A stretch of DNA of 64,000 nt from Plasmopara viticola. Lineage: Eukaryota; Oomycota; Peronosporomycetes; Peronosporales; Peronosporaceae. Below, in pieces: positions 1-11,712 of this stretch (the stretch's first letter is position 1; each line of letters opens with the position of its first letter). The position numbers were made by a program, and so were the translations under genes. The stretch is taken from contig MBPM02000036.1 of the NCBI GenBank assembly GCA_001695595.3, positions 1-64,000 on the forward strand. The letters run 5' to 3'. Under the pieces are notes generated by a model. That model worked only from the letters and a program-made list of their open reading frames with translations, had not been told where the DNA came from and did not search any database.

Positions 1-604
1 ACTTTTTACTTTCAAAAACACTATGACGGGTGATGCCGTTGTCTTACTCAGTGCCTGTACTTCGATCTCCTTTTTCTTGATGAAAATTAGATTCTTTTAA
101 GTATAGGATTTCAAGTCCACTGCGTTTAGACTCTCAATAACTCATACAAGTGCTGCGAGAAAAAGCTGTCCAGAAAGACACACCTTTATCATCATACATC
201 CACTTTTTGCTATCAGCTTGCTTTTTTGTGTCAGTAAGTCTTGAATGTCGGTCGGGACATGTCAAAAGTCATATCCTGTACTTATTTATACGGTCAGGAT
301 TCGTTTATATGACCTTCAATAATTTCTTCGGTATAACTGTTTTCACCACTAAACACCTATATAATCATGAGAAAGAAATTAAAGCAAAACAATAATTCTA
401 TCCCAACTGCAGTAACAACAAACTCGTAAAATGCATAGATCAACAACTACGACAAAAGACCTTCGAATTGACAAACTTTATTCTTTAAAACGGAAACGAC
501 AGCATCAGAAGCAGCGTGGTGTCATATCTAGTAGTAGATGAAATCCGAGCATCAAATAATTGAGTGAGGGTACGATATTGTAAGTCGGATACGTCGACCC
601 AGAT
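1..604. other. Spacer of the leftmost, partly visible array unit
   Basis: This is spacer sequence of the array and holds no gene. It carries the conserved spacer blocks seen in every later unit. Near 478-486 lies the plus-strand complement of an AATAAA signal for copy 1. The gene upstream of this spacer is outside the window. Confidence 0.85.
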
Positions 605-856
605 CTACCACCAGCCTCCACCCCAGCCTCCACCCCAGCCACCACCTAAGCCTCCGCCCCAGCCACCACCCCATCCGAGTCCACCCCAAGGCCCTCCCCA
701 GCCCCAGAATTCCTTCTTATTACCTTCTGGACCCTTACCTGCAGCAGGTGCTGCCTCTGTAGGCATAGCTGCTGACCGCAGTGCATTTTGGTCAGCAGCG
801 GCATAGTTTGCAACGGCAATTGCAGCAGCGACGGCGAAAGCAGCAGTAAACTTCAT
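605..856 (-). CDS. Secreted Gly/Trp-rich protein, array copy 1 (83 aa, open)
   Basis: This copy is open from ATG to TAG and encodes 83 residues. It differs from the reference form (copy 6) by one extra alanine codon in the signal peptide, which starts MKFTAAFAV, from an added GCA triplet on the plus strand. It has the Tyr17 type of signal peptide (VANYAAADQ). The Gly/Trp tail is full length. It is the first complete copy in the window; an alanine added to the hydrophobic core should not disturb secretion. Confidence 0.85.
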   Translation of the reverse strand: MKFTAAFAVAAAIAVANYAAADQNALRSAAMPTEAAPAAGKGPEGNKKEFWGWGGPWGGLGWGGGWGGGLGGGWGGGWGGGWW

Positions 857-1812
857 GGTCGTATCGAGGAGTAGACAACAAGCAAAGTTGATTTCAAAGT
901 CTCGAAGCAAGTTGCGTTGTGATGAATATGTATGCCGTGTCTCCTCTTCGAGCGGTAAATCCTGTCATTTCTTGAATTTTTACCAGCATCCAAATCCATC
1001 GCGAATTTGATGGCACCTCAGTAGCTGAAAATTACACTTTCTTGTCATTTGTAATGTGTTTGTATCTGACGGATTACGTTCATTAAAGCCACTATGTAAA
1101 ACCTAAATTTAATGATCAATGAGCAAAACAATGGAATTTTTGCGTCCTACCATATAAAGTTGCGTCCTGACCAGTAGTTATCCATCTAAATATGATTGAT
1201 TCTGGAAATTGAGCTTATAACCATACTTTACTTTCAAAAACACTATGACGGGTGATGCCGTTGTCTTACTCAGTGCCTGTACTTCGATCTCCTTTTTCTT
1301 GATGAAAGTTAGATTCTTTTAAGTATAGGATTCTCAGGTCCACTGCGTTTAGACTCTCAATAACTCATACAAGTGACGCGAGAAAAAGCTGTCCAGAAAG
1401 ACACACCTTTATCATCATACATCCACTTTTTGCTATCAGCTTCCTTTTTGTGTCAGTAAGTCTTGAATGTCGGTCGGACATGTCAAAAGTCATATCCTTA
1501 CTTAATTATACGGTCAGTATTCGTTGATATGACCTTCGATATTCATTCACTTAAATTGTTTTCACCACTAAACACCTATATAATCAGGAGAAAGGAATCA
1601 GGCAAAACATAATTCTATCCCAACTGCAGTAACAACAAACTCGTAATGCATAGATCAACAACTACGACAAAAGACCTTCGAATTGACAAACTTATTTTTA
1701 AAACGGAAACGACAGCATCAAGCAGCGTGGTGTCATATTTAGTAGATGAAATCCGAGCATCAAATAATTGAGTGAGGGTACGATATTGTAAGTCGGATAC
1801 GTCGACCCAGAT

Positions 1813-2127
1813 CTACCACCAGCCTCCACCCCAGCCACCACCACCTAAGCCTCCGCCCCAGCCACCACCCCAGCCGAGTCCACCCCAAGGCCCTCCCCAG
1901 CCCCAGAATTCCTTCTTATTACTTTCTGGACCCTTTCCTGCAGCAGGTGCTGCCTCTGTAGGCATAGCTGCTGACCGCAGTGCATTTTGGTCAGCAGCGG
2001 CATAGTTTGCAACGGCAATTGCAGCAGCGACGTGTAGGCATAGCTGCTGACCGCAGTGCATTTGGTCAGCAGCGGCATAGTTTGCAACGGCAATTGCAGT
2101 AGCGACGGCGAAAGCAGTAAACTTCAT
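1813..2127 (-). CDS. Array copy 2 (104 aa, open, internal duplication)
   Basis: This copy is open but enlarged. A segment of about 76 bp covering the end of the signal peptide and the start of the mature region is duplicated in tandem, and one T has been lost from the duplicate (GCATTTGG instead of GCATTTTGG). The net gain of 75 bp keeps the frame. The protein therefore reads VANYAAADQ, then ten out-of-frame residues beginning MHCGQQ, then VANYAAADQ again. Two candidate signal-peptidase sites result. The inserted Cys residues are unique in the family. The tail is three residues shorter than usual, and the linker has GPES in place of GPEG. Whether the product is secreted and stable is unknown. 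Confidence 0.7.
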   Translation of the reverse strand: MKFTAFAVATAIAVANYAAADQMHCGQQLCLHVAAAIAVANYAAADQNALRSAAMPTEAAPAAGKGPESNKKEFWGWGGPWGGLGWGGGWGGGLGGGGWGGGWW

Positions 2128-3099
2128 GGTCTTATCGAGGAGGAGACTACCAAGCAAAGTTGATTTCAAAGTCTCGAAGCAAGATCCGTTGTGAGTAATA
2201 CTTATGCCGTGTCTCTTCGAGCGGTAAATCCTGTCATTTTCTTGGATCGTTACCAGCACCCAAATCCATCGCGAATTTGATGTCACCTCAGTAGCTGAAA
2301 ATTACACTTTCTTATCATTTAAGTTGTGTTTGTATCTGACGGAGTCCGTTCATCAATGCCAATATGTAAAATCTAAAATTTAATGATCAATGAGCAAAAC
2401 AATGGAATTTTTGCGTCCTACCATATAAAGTTGCGGTCCTGACCAGTACTTATCCATCTAAATATGATTGATTCTGGAAATTGAGCTTATAACCATACTT
2501 TACTTTCAAAAACACTATGACGGGTGATGCCGTTGTCTTACTCAGTGCCTGTACTTCGATCTCCTTTTTCTTGATGAAAAGTTAGATTCTTTTGAGTATA
2601 GGATTCTCAAATCCACTGCGTTTGACTCTCAATAACTCATACAAGTGCTGCGAGAAGAAGCTGTCCAGAAAGGCACACCTTTATCATCATACATCCACTT
2701 TTTGCTATCAGCTTCCTTTTTTGTGTCAGTAAGTCTTGAATGTCGGTCGGGACATGTCAAAAGTCATATCCTGTACTTAATTATACGGTCAGTATTCGTT
2801 GATATGACCTTCGATAATTCATTTACTTAAATTGTTTTCACCACTAAACACCTATATAATCAGGAGAAAGGAATCAGGGCAAAACAATAATTCTATCCCA
2901 ACTGCATTAACAACAAACTCGTAAAATGCATAAATCAACAACTACTACAAAAGACCTTCCAATTGACAAACTTTATTCTTTAAACCGGAAACGACAGCAT
3001 CAGAAGCAGCGTGGTGTCATATCTAGTAGTAGATGAATTCCGAGCATCAAATAATTGAGTGAGGGTACGATATTGTAAGTCGGATACGTCGACCCAGAT

Positions 3100-3347
3100 C
3101 TACCACCAGCCTCCACCCCAGCCTCCACCCCAGCCACCACCTAAGCCTCCGCCCCAGCCACCACCCCATCGAGTCCACCCCAAGGCCCTCCCCAGCCCCA
3201 GAATTCCTTCTTATTACCTTCTGGACCCTTACCTGCAGCAGGTGCTGCCTCTGTAGGCATAGCTGCTGACCGCAGTGCATTTTGGTCAGCAGCGGCATAG
3301 TTTGCAACGGCAATTGCAGCAGCGACGGCGAAAGCAGTAAACTTCAT
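3100..3347 (-). pseudogene. Array copy 3, frameshifted in the Gly/Trp tail
   Basis: The signal peptide and linker are intact. One C is missing near 3170 (CCATCGAG for CCATCCGAG), which shifts the frame at about residue 59, after GGPWGGL. The shifted frame ends at 3141, giving a shorter protein that ends DGVVAGAEA. Most of the Gly/Trp tail is lost. Confidence 0.8.
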
Positions 3348-4292
3348 GGTCGTATCGAGGAGCAGACAACCAAGCAAAGTTGATTTCAAAGTCTCGAAGC
3401 AAGTTGTGTGATGAATATGTATGCCGTGTCTCCTCTTCGAGCGGTAAATCCTGTCATTTTCTTGAATTTTTACCAGCATCCAAATCCATCGCGAATTTGA
3501 TGGCACCTCAGTAGCTGAAAATTACACTTTCTTGTCATTTGTGATGTGTTTGTATTCTGACGGATTACGTTCATTAAAGCCACTATGTAAAAACCTATAA
3601 TTTAATGATCAATGAGCAAAAACAATGGTTGCAGTTCCTGACCAGTACTTATCCATCTAAATATGATTGATTCTGGAAATTGAGCTTATAACCATACTTT
3701 ACTTTCAAAAACACTATGACGGTGATGCCGTTGTCTTACTCAGTGCCTGTACTTCGATCTCCTTTTCTTGATAAAAAAGTTAGATTCTTTTAAGTATAGG
3801 ATTTTCAAGTCCACTGCGTTTAGACTCTCAATAACTCATACAAGTGCTGCGAGAAAAAGCTGTCCAGAAAGACCTTATCATCATACATCCACTTTTTGCT
3901 ATCAGCTTCCTTTTTTGTGTCAGTAAGTCTTGAATGTCGGTCGGGACGTGTCAAAAGTCATATCCTGTACTTAATTATACGGTCAGTATTCGTTGATATG
4001 ACCTTCGATAATTCATTCACTTAAATTGTTTTCACACTAAACACCTATATAATCAGGAGAAAGGAATCAGGGCAAAACAATAATTCTATCCCAACTGCAG
4101 TAACAACAAACTCGTAAAATGCATAGATCAACAACTACGACAAAAGACCTTCGAGTTGACAAACTTTATTCTTTAAAACGGAAACGACAGCAGCAGCAGC
4201 AGCGTGGTGTCATATCTAGTAGTAGATGAATTCCGAGCATCAAATAATTGAGTGAGGGTACGATATTGTAAGTCGGATACGTCGACCCAGAT

Positions 4293-4540
4293 CTACCACC
4301 AGCCTCCACCCCAGCCTCCACCCCAGCCACCACCTAAGCCTCCGCCCCAGCCACCACCCCATCCGAGTCCACCCAAGGCCCTCCCCAGCCCCAGAATTCC
4401 TTCTTATTACCTTCTGGACCCTTACCTGCAGCAGGTGCTGCCTCTGTAGGCATAGCTGCTGACCGCAGTGCATTTTGGTCAGCAGCGGCATAGTTTGCAA
4501 CGGCAATTGCAGCAGCGACGGCGAAAGCAGTAAACTTCAT
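4293..4540 (-). pseudogene. Array copy 4, frameshifted in the Gly/Trp tail
   Basis: One C is missing near 4372 (TCCACCCAAGG for TCCACCCCAAGG). The frame shifts at about residue 56, after WGWGGPW, and stops at 4334 with the same alternative end DGVVAGAEA as copy 3. Signal peptide and linker are unchanged. Confidence 0.8.
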
Positions 4541-5511
4541 GGTCGTATCGAGGAGTAGACAACCAAGCAAAGTTGATTTCAAAGTCTCGAAGCAAGTTGC
4601 GTTGTGATGAATATGTATGCCGTGTCTCCTCTTCGAGCGGTAAATCCTGTCATTTCTTGAATTTTTACCAGCATCCAAATCCATCGCGAATTTGATGGCA
4701 CCTCAGTAGCTGAAAATTACACTTTCTTGTCATTTGTGATGTGTTTGTATCTGACGGATTACGTTCACAAAGCCACTATGTAAAACCTAAATTTAATGAT
4801 CAATGAGCAAAACAATGGAATTTTGCGTCCTACCATATAAAGTTGCAGTCCTGACCAGTACTTATCCATCTAAATATGATTGATTCTGGAAATTGAGCTT
4901 ATAACCATACTTTACTTTCAAAAACACTATGACGGGTGATGCCGTTGTCTTACTCAGTGCCTGTACTTCGATCTCCTTTTTCTTGATGAAAAATTAGATT
5001 CTTTTAAGTATAGGATTTTCAAGTCCACTGCGTTTAGACTCTCAATAACTCATACAAGTGCTGCGAGAAAAAGCTGTCCAGAAAGACACACCTTTATCAT
5101 CATACATCCACTTTTTGCTATCAGCTTCCTTTTTTGTGTCAGTAAGTCTTGAATGTCGGTCGGGACATGTCAAAAGTCATATCCTGTACTTGATTATACG
5201 GTCAGTATTCGTTGTTATGACCTTCGATATTCCATTTACTTAAATTGTTTTCACTACTAAACACCTATATAATCAGGAGAAAGGAATCAGGCAAAACAAT
5301 AATTCTATCCCAACTGCAGTAACAACAAACTCGTAAAATGCATAGATCAACAACTACGACAAAAGACCTTCGAGTTGACAAACTTTATTCTTTAAAACGG
5401 AAACGACAGCATCATCAGCAGCGTGGTATCATATCTAGTAGTAGATGAAATCCGAGTATCAAATAATTGAGTGAGGGTACGATATTGTAAGTCGGATACG
5501 TCGACCCAGAT

Positions 5512-5736
5512 CTACCACCAGCCACCACCTAAGCCTCCGCCCCAGCCACCACCCCATCCGAGTCCACCCCAAGGCCCTCCCCAGCCCCAGAATTCCTTCT
5601 TATTACCTTCTGGACCCTTACCTGCAGCAGGTGCTGCCTCTGTAGGCATAGCTGCTGACCGCAGTGCATTTTGGTCAGCAGCGGCATAGTTTGCAACGGC
5701 AATTGCAGCAGCGACGGCGAAAGCAGTAAACTTCAT
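5512..5736 (-). CDS. Array copy 5 (74 aa, open, short tail)
   Basis: This copy is open. It lacks 24 bp, so the tail has two GGGW units fewer than the reference and ends GGGLGGGWW. The rest matches the Tyr17 type. In-frame loss of 12-bp units is what slippage or unequal exchange in the tail repeat would give. Confidence 0.85.
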   Translation of the reverse strand: MKFTAFAVAAAIAVANYAAADQNALRSAAMPTEAAPAAGKGPEGNKKEFWGWGGPWGGLGWGGGWGGGLGGGWW

Positions 5737-6580
5737 GGTCGTATCGAGGAGTAGACAACCAAGCAAAGTTGATTTCAAAGTCTCAAAGCAAGTTGCGTTG
5801 TGATGAATATGTATGCCGTGTCTCCTCTTCGAGCGGTAAATCCTGTCATTTTCTTGAATTTTTACCAGCATCCAAATCCATCGCGAATTTGATGGCACCT
5901 CAGTAGCTGAAAATTACACTTTCTTGTCATTTGTGATGTGTTTGTATCTGACGGATTCCGTCCATTAACGCCACTATGTAAAACCTATAACTTAATGATC
6001 AATGAGCAAAACAATGGAATTTTTGCGTCCTACCATATAAAGTTGCAGTCCTGACCAGTACTTATCCATCTAAATATGATTGATTCTGGAAATTGAGCTT
6101 ATAACCATACTTTACTTTCAAAAACACTATGACGGGTGATGCCGTTGTCTTACTCAGTGCCTGTACTTCGATCTCCTTTTCTTGATGAAAAATTAGATTC
6201 TTTTAAGTATAGGATTTTCAAGTCCACTGCGTTTAGACTCTCAATAACTCATACAAGTGCTGCGAGAAAAAGCTGTCCAGAAAGACACACCTTTATCATC
6301 ATACATCCACTTTTTGCTATCAGCTTCCTTTTTTGTGTCAGTAAGTCTTGAATGTCGGTCGGGACATGTCAAAAGTCATATCCTGTACTTAATTATACGG
6401 TCAGTATTCGCTGTTATGACCTTCGATATTCATTTACTTAAATTGTTTTCCACTAAACACCTATATAATCAGGAGAAAGGAATCAGGGCAAAACAATAAT
6501 TCTATCCCAACTGCAGTAACAACAAACTCGTAAAATGCATAGATCAACAACTACGACAAAAGACCTTCGAATTGACTAAT

Positions 6581-6586
6581 TTTATT
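6581..6586 (-). terminator. AATAAA polyadenylation signal candidate (shown for copy 6)
   Basis: AATAAA on the minus strand lies about 123 bases after the TAG stop. The same hexamer, inside AAAGAATAAAGTTTG or close variants, follows nearly every copy in the array. Confidence 0.5.
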
Positions 6587-6708
6587 CTTTAAAACGGAAA
6601 CGACAGCATCATCAGCAGCGTGGTGTCATATCTAGTAGTAGATGAAATCCGAGCATCAAATAATTGAGTGAGGGTACGATATTGTAAGTCGGATACGTCG
6701 ACCCAGAT

Positions 6709-6957
6709 CTACCACCAGCCTCCACCCCAGCCTCCACCCCAGCCACCACCTAAGCCTCCGCCCCAGCCACCACCCCATCCGAGTCCACCCCAAGGCCCTC
6801 CCCAGCCCCAGAATTCCTTCTTATTACCTTCTGGACCCTTACCTGCAGCAGGTGCTGCCTCTGTAGGCATAGCTGCTGACCGCAGTGCATTTTGGTCAGC
6901 AGCGGCATAGTTTGCAACGGCAATTGCAGCAGCGACGGCGAAAGCAGTAAACTTCAT
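6709..6957 (-). CDS. Secreted Gly/Trp-rich protein, array copy 6 (82 aa, reference form)
   Basis: This is the reference form of the family. Residues 1-20, MKFTAFAVAAAIAVANYAAA, form a typical signal peptide with a likely cleavage site after Ala20, before Asp21. Residues 21-49 are a linker with Ala-Pro and Lys residues (DQNALRSAAMPTEAAPAAGK then GPEGNKKEF). Residues 50-82 are 9 Trp, 21 Gly, 2 Leu and 1 Pro, built on GGGW repeats and ending WW. There is no Cys in the protein. I know no characterised homologue; the composition suggests an extracellular or wall-associated structural protein, which is inference. The ATG was chosen because it opens the signal peptide and because the upstream frame is broken by indels in other open copies such as copy 13. 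It is intronless. Confidence 0.88.
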   Translation of the reverse strand: MKFTAFAVAAAIAVANYAAADQNALRSAAMPTEAAPAAGKGPEGNKKEFWGWGGPWGGLGWGGGWGGGLGGGWGGGWGGGWW

Positions 6958-7017
6958 GGTCGTATCGAGGAGTAGACAACCAAGCAAAGTTGATTTCAAA
7001 GTCTCGAAGCAAGTTGC

Positions 7018-7027
7018 GTTGTGATGA
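7018..7027 (-). promoter_or_regulatory. Possible initiator element of the array gene (shown for copy 6)
   Basis: On the minus strand TCATCACAAC lies about 60 bases upstream of the ATG. It partly resembles the TCATT-type initiator described for oomycete promoters, and no TATA box is obvious. The site is present in most copies. A 9-bp deletion beside it occurs upstream of copies 23 and 33, and smaller changes occur in copies 3 and 7. Confidence 0.35.
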
Positions 7028-7904
7028 ATATGTATGCCGTGTCTCCTCTTCGAGCGGTAAATCCTGTCATTTTCTTGAATTTTTACCAGCATCCAAATCC
7101 ATCGCGAATTTGATGGCACCTCAGTAGCTGAAAATTACACTTTCTTGTCATTTGTGATGTGTTTGTATCTGACGGATTACGTTCATTAAAGCCACTATGT
7201 AAAACCTAAATTTAATGATCAATGAGCAAAACAAATGGTTGCAGTCCTGACCAGTACTTATCCATCTAAATATGATTGATTCTGGAAATTGAGCTTATAA
7301 CCATACTTTACTTTCAAAAACACTATGACGGGTGATGCCGTTGTCTTACTCAGTGCCTGTACTTCGATCTCCTTTTTCTTGATGAAAAGTTAGATTCTTT
7401 TAAGTATAGGATTCTCAAGTCCACTGCGTTTAGACTCTCAATAACTCATACAAGTGCGCAGAAAAAGCTGTCCAGAAAGACACACCTTTATCATCATACA
7501 TCCACTTTTTGCTATCAGCTTCCTTTTTTGTGTCAGTAAGTCTTGAATGTCGGTCGGGACATGTCAAAAGTCATATCCTGTACTTAATTATACGGTCAGT
7601 ATTCGTTGATATACCTTCGATAATTCATTCACTTAAATTGTTTTCACCACTAAACACCTATATAATCAGGAGAAAGAATCAGGGCAAAACAATAATTCTA
7701 TCCCAACTGCAGTAACAACAAACTCGTAAAATGCATAGATCAACAACTACGACAAAAGACCTTCGAATTGACAAACTTTATTCTTTAAAACGGAAACGAC
7801 AGCATCAGCAAGCAGCGTGGTGTCATATCTAGTAGTAGATGAATCCGAGCATCAAATAATTGAGTGAGGGTACGATATTGTAAGTCGGATACGTCGACCC
7901 AGAT

Positions 7905-8152
7905 CTACCACCAGCCTCCACCCCAGCCTCCACCCCAGCCACCACCTAAGCCTCCGCCCCAGCCACCACCCCATCCGAGTCCACCCCAAGGCCCTCCCCA
8001 GCCCCAGAATTCCTTCTTATTACCTTCTGGACCCTTACCTGCAGCAGGTGCTGCCTCTGTAGGCATAGCTGCTGACCGCAGTGCATTTTGGTCAGCAGCG
8101 GCAAATTTGCAACGGCAATTGCAGCAGCGACGGCGAAAGCAGTAAACTTCAT
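7905..8152 (-). pseudogene. Array copy 7, frameshifted at the end of the signal peptide
   Basis: One base is lost near 8103 (GGCAAATTTGC for GGCATAGTTTGC). The frame shifts at about residue 17, so the signal peptide runs into LPLLTKMHC and the whole mature protein is out of frame. Confidence 0.8.
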
Positions 8153-9090
8153 GGTCTTATCGAGGAGTAGACAACCAAGCAAAGTTGATTTCAAAGTCTC
8201 GAAGCAAGTTGTTGTGATGAATATGTATGCCGTGTCTCCTCTTCGAGCGGTAAATCCTGTCATTTCTTGAATTTTTACCAGCATCCAAATCCATCGCGAA
8301 TTTGATGGCACCTCAGTAGCTGAAAATTACACTTTCTTGTCATTTGTGATGTGTTTGTATCTGACGGATTACGTTCATTAAAGCCACTATGTAAAACCTA
8401 TAATTTAATGATCAATGAGCAAAACAATGGTTTGCAGTCCTGACCAGTACTATCCATCTAAATATGATTGATTCTGGAAATTGAGCTTATAACCATACTT
8501 TACTTTCAAAAACACTATGACGGGTGATGCCGTTGTCTTACTCAGTGCCTGTACTTCGATCTCCTTTTCTTGATGAAAAGTTAGATTCTTTTAAGTATAG
8601 GATTCTCAAGTCCACTGCGTTTAGACTCTCAATAACTCATACAAGTGCTGCGAGAAAAAGCTGTCCAGAAAGACACACCTTTATCATCATACATCCACTT
8701 TTTGCTATCAGCTTCCTTTTTTGTGTCAGTAAGTCTTGAATGTCGGTCGGGACATGTCAAAAGTCATATCCTGTACTTAATTATACGGTCAGTATTCGTT
8801 GATATGACCTTCGATATTCATTACTTAAATTGTTTTCACACTAAACACCTATATAATCAGGAGAAAGAATCAGGCAAAACAATAATTCTATCCCAACTGC
8901 AGTAACAAAACTCGTAAAATGCATAGATCAACAACTACGACAAAAGACCTTCGAATTGACTAACTTTATTCTTTAAAACGGAAACGACAGCATCAAGCAG
9001 CGTGGTGTCATATTTAGTAGTAGATGAAATCCGAGCATCAAATAATTGAGTGAGGGTACGATATTGTAAGTCGGATACGTCGACCCAGAT

Positions 9091-9322
9091 CTACCACCAG
9101 CCTCCACCACCTAAGCACCCCTCCGCCCCAGCCACCACCCCATCCGAGTCCACCCCAAGGCCCTCCCCAGCCCCAGAATTCCTTCTTATTACCTTCTGGA
9201 CCCTTACCTGCAGCAGGTGCTGCCTCTGTAGGCATAGCTGCTGACCGCAGTGCATTTTGGTCAGCAGCGGCATAGTTTGCAACGGCAATTGCAGCAGCGA
9301 CGGCGAAAGCAGTAAACTTCAT
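9091..9322 (-). pseudogene. Array copy 8, rearranged tail
   Basis: Signal peptide, linker and the first half of the tail are intact. Near 9105-9125 the tail is shortened and carries an out-of-frame CACCC insertion, so the frame leaves GGGW repeats and reads through the normal stop to 9038, ending SYPHSII. Confidence 0.8.
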
Positions 9323-10284
9323 GGTCTTATCGAGGAGTAGACAACTAAGCAAAGTTGATTTCAAAGTCTCGAAGCAAGTTGCGTTGTGATGAATATCTAT
9401 GCCGTGTCTCCTCTTCGAGCGGTAAATCCTGTCATTTTCTTGAATTTTTACCAGCATCCAAATCCATCGCGAATTTGATGGCACCTCAGTAGCTGAAAAT
9501 TACACTTTCTTGTCATTTGTGATGTGTTTGTATCTGACGGATTACGTTCATTAAGCCACTATGTAAAACCTAAAATTTAATGATCAATGAGCAAAACAAT
9601 GAATTTTTGCGTCCTACCATATAAAGTTGCGGTCCTGACCAGTACTATCCATCTAAATATGATTGATTCTGGAAATTGAGCTTATAACCATACTTTACTT
9701 TCAAAAACACTATGACGGGTGATGCCGTTGTCTTACTCAGTGCCTGTACTTCGATCTCCTTTTTCTTGATGAAAAGTTAGATTCTTTTAAGTATAGGATT
9801 CTCAAATCCACTGCGTTAAGACTCTCAATAACTCATACAAGTGCTGCGAGAAAAGCTGTCAGAAAGACACACCTTTATCATCATACATCCACTTTTTGCT
9901 ATCAGCTTCCTTTTTTGTGTCAGTAAGTCTTGAATGTCGGTCGGGACATGTCAAAAGTCATATCCTGTACTTAATTATACGGTCAGTATTCGTTGATATG
10001 ACTTCGATATTCATTCACTTAAATTGTTTTCACCACTAAACACCTATATAATCGAGAAAGAATCAGGGCAAAACAATAATTCTATCCCAACTGCAGTAAC
10101 AACAACTCGTAAATGCATAGATCAACAACTACGACAAAAGACCTTCGAATTGACAAACTTTATTCTTTAAAACGGAAACGACAGCATCAAAGCAGCGTGG
10201 TGTCATATTAGTAGTAGATGAAATCCGAGCATCAAATAATTGAGTGAGGGTACGATATTGTAAGTCGGATACGTCGACCCAGAT

Positions 10285-10532
10285 CTACCACCAGCCTCCA
10301 CCCCAGCCTCCACCCCAGCCACCACCTAAGCCTCCGCCCCAGCCACCACCCCATCCGAGTCCACCCCAAGGCCCTCCCCAGCCCCAGAATTCCTTCTTAT
10401 TACCTTCTGGACCCTTACCTGCAGCAGGTGCTGCCTCTGTAGGCATAGCTGCTGACCGCAGTGCATTTTGGTCAGCAGCGGCAAGTTTGCAACGGCAATT
10501 GCAGCAGCGACGGCGAAAGCAGTAAACTTCAT
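10285..10532 (-). pseudogene. Array copy 9, frameshifted at the end of the signal peptide
   Basis: One base is missing near 10482 (GGCAAGTTTGC for GGCATAGTTTGC), which breaks the frame at about residue 17. The same lesion is seen in copy 29 and, with others, in copy 17. Confidence 0.8.
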
Positions 10533-11476
10533 GGTCGTATCGAGGAGTAGACAACCAAGCAAAGTTGATTTCAAAGTCTCGAAGCAAGTTGCGTTGTGAT
10601 GAATATGTATGCCGTGTCTCCTCTTCGAGCGGTAAATCCTGTCATTTTCTTGAATTTTTACCAGCATCCAAATCCATCGCGAATTTGATGGCACCTCAGT
10701 AGCTGAAATTACACTTTCTTGTCATTTGTGATGTGTTTGTATCTGACGGATTACGTTCATAAGCCACTATGTAAAACCAAAATTTAATGATCAATGAGCA
10801 AAACAATGGAATTTTTGCGTCCTACCATATAAAGTTGCGGTCCTGACCAGTACTATCCATCTAAATATGATTGATTCTGGAAATTGAGCTTATAACCATA
10901 CTTTACTTTCAAAAACACTATGACGGGTGATGCCGTTGTCTTACTCAGTGCCTGTACTTCGATCTTTTTCTTGAAAAGTTAGATTCTTTTAAGTATAGGA
11001 TTCTCAAGTCCACTGCGTTTAGACTCTCAATAACTCATACAAGTGCTGCGAGAAAAAGCTGTCAGAAAGACACACCTTTATCATCATACATCCACTTTTT
11101 GCTATCAGCTTCCTTTTTGTGTCAGTAAGTCTTGAATGTCGGTCGGGACATGTCAAAAGTCATATCCTGTACTTAATTATACTGTCAGTATTCGTTGATA
11201 TGACCTTCGATATTCATTCACTTAAATTGTTTTCACCACTAAACACCTATATAATCAGGAGAAAGGAATCAGGGCAAAACAATAATTCTATCCCAACTGC
11301 AGTAACAACAGACTCGTAAAAGCATAGATCAACAACTACGACAAAAGACCTTCGAATTGACAAACTTTATTCTTAAAACGGAAACGACAGCATCAGAAGC
11401 TAGTAGTAGATGAAATCCGAGCATCAAATAATTGAGTGAGGGTACGATATTGTAAGTCGGATACGTCGACCCAGAT

Positions 11477-11712
11477 CTACCACCAGCCTCCACCCCAGCC
11501 ACCACCTAAGCCTCCGCCCAGCCACCACCCCATCCGAGTCCACCCCAAGGCCCTCCCCAGCCCCAGAATTCCTTCTTATTACCTTCTGGACCCTTACCTG
11601 CAGCAGGTGCTGCCTCTGTAGGCATAGCTGCTGACCGCAGTGCATTTTGGTCAGCAGCGGCATAGTTTGCAACGGCAATTGCAGCAGCGACGGCGAAAGC
11701 AGTAAACTTCAT
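11477..11712 (-). pseudogene. Array copy 10, short frameshifted tail
   Basis: The tail has lost one 12-bp unit and also one C near 11517 (CCTCCGCCCAGCC). The protein would stop at 11506 after 68 residues, ending GGGWAEA. Signal peptide and linker are intact, so a shortened secreted product is possible. Confidence 0.75.

Noticed and set aside
6257..6499. Plus-strand ORF of 60-90 codons in the array spacer
   Set aside because: It starts at CTG, is cut or shifted by indels in many units, and shows no more conservation than the surrounding spacer.
6668..6910. Plus-strand Pro-rich ORF (QPPPQPPP repeats), present opposite nearly every array gene
   Set aside because: It is the antisense shadow of the Gly/Trp tail. 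It starts at GTG rather than ATG and lacks a signal peptide, whereas the minus frame has an ATG, a signal peptide and a polyadenylation signal.
6709..7092. N-terminal extension of the array gene starting MLVKIQ, in frame with MKFTA in several copies
   Set aside because: The frame is broken upstream by indels in other open copies such as 13 and 20, it would bury the signal peptide, and the region looks like promoter and leader.
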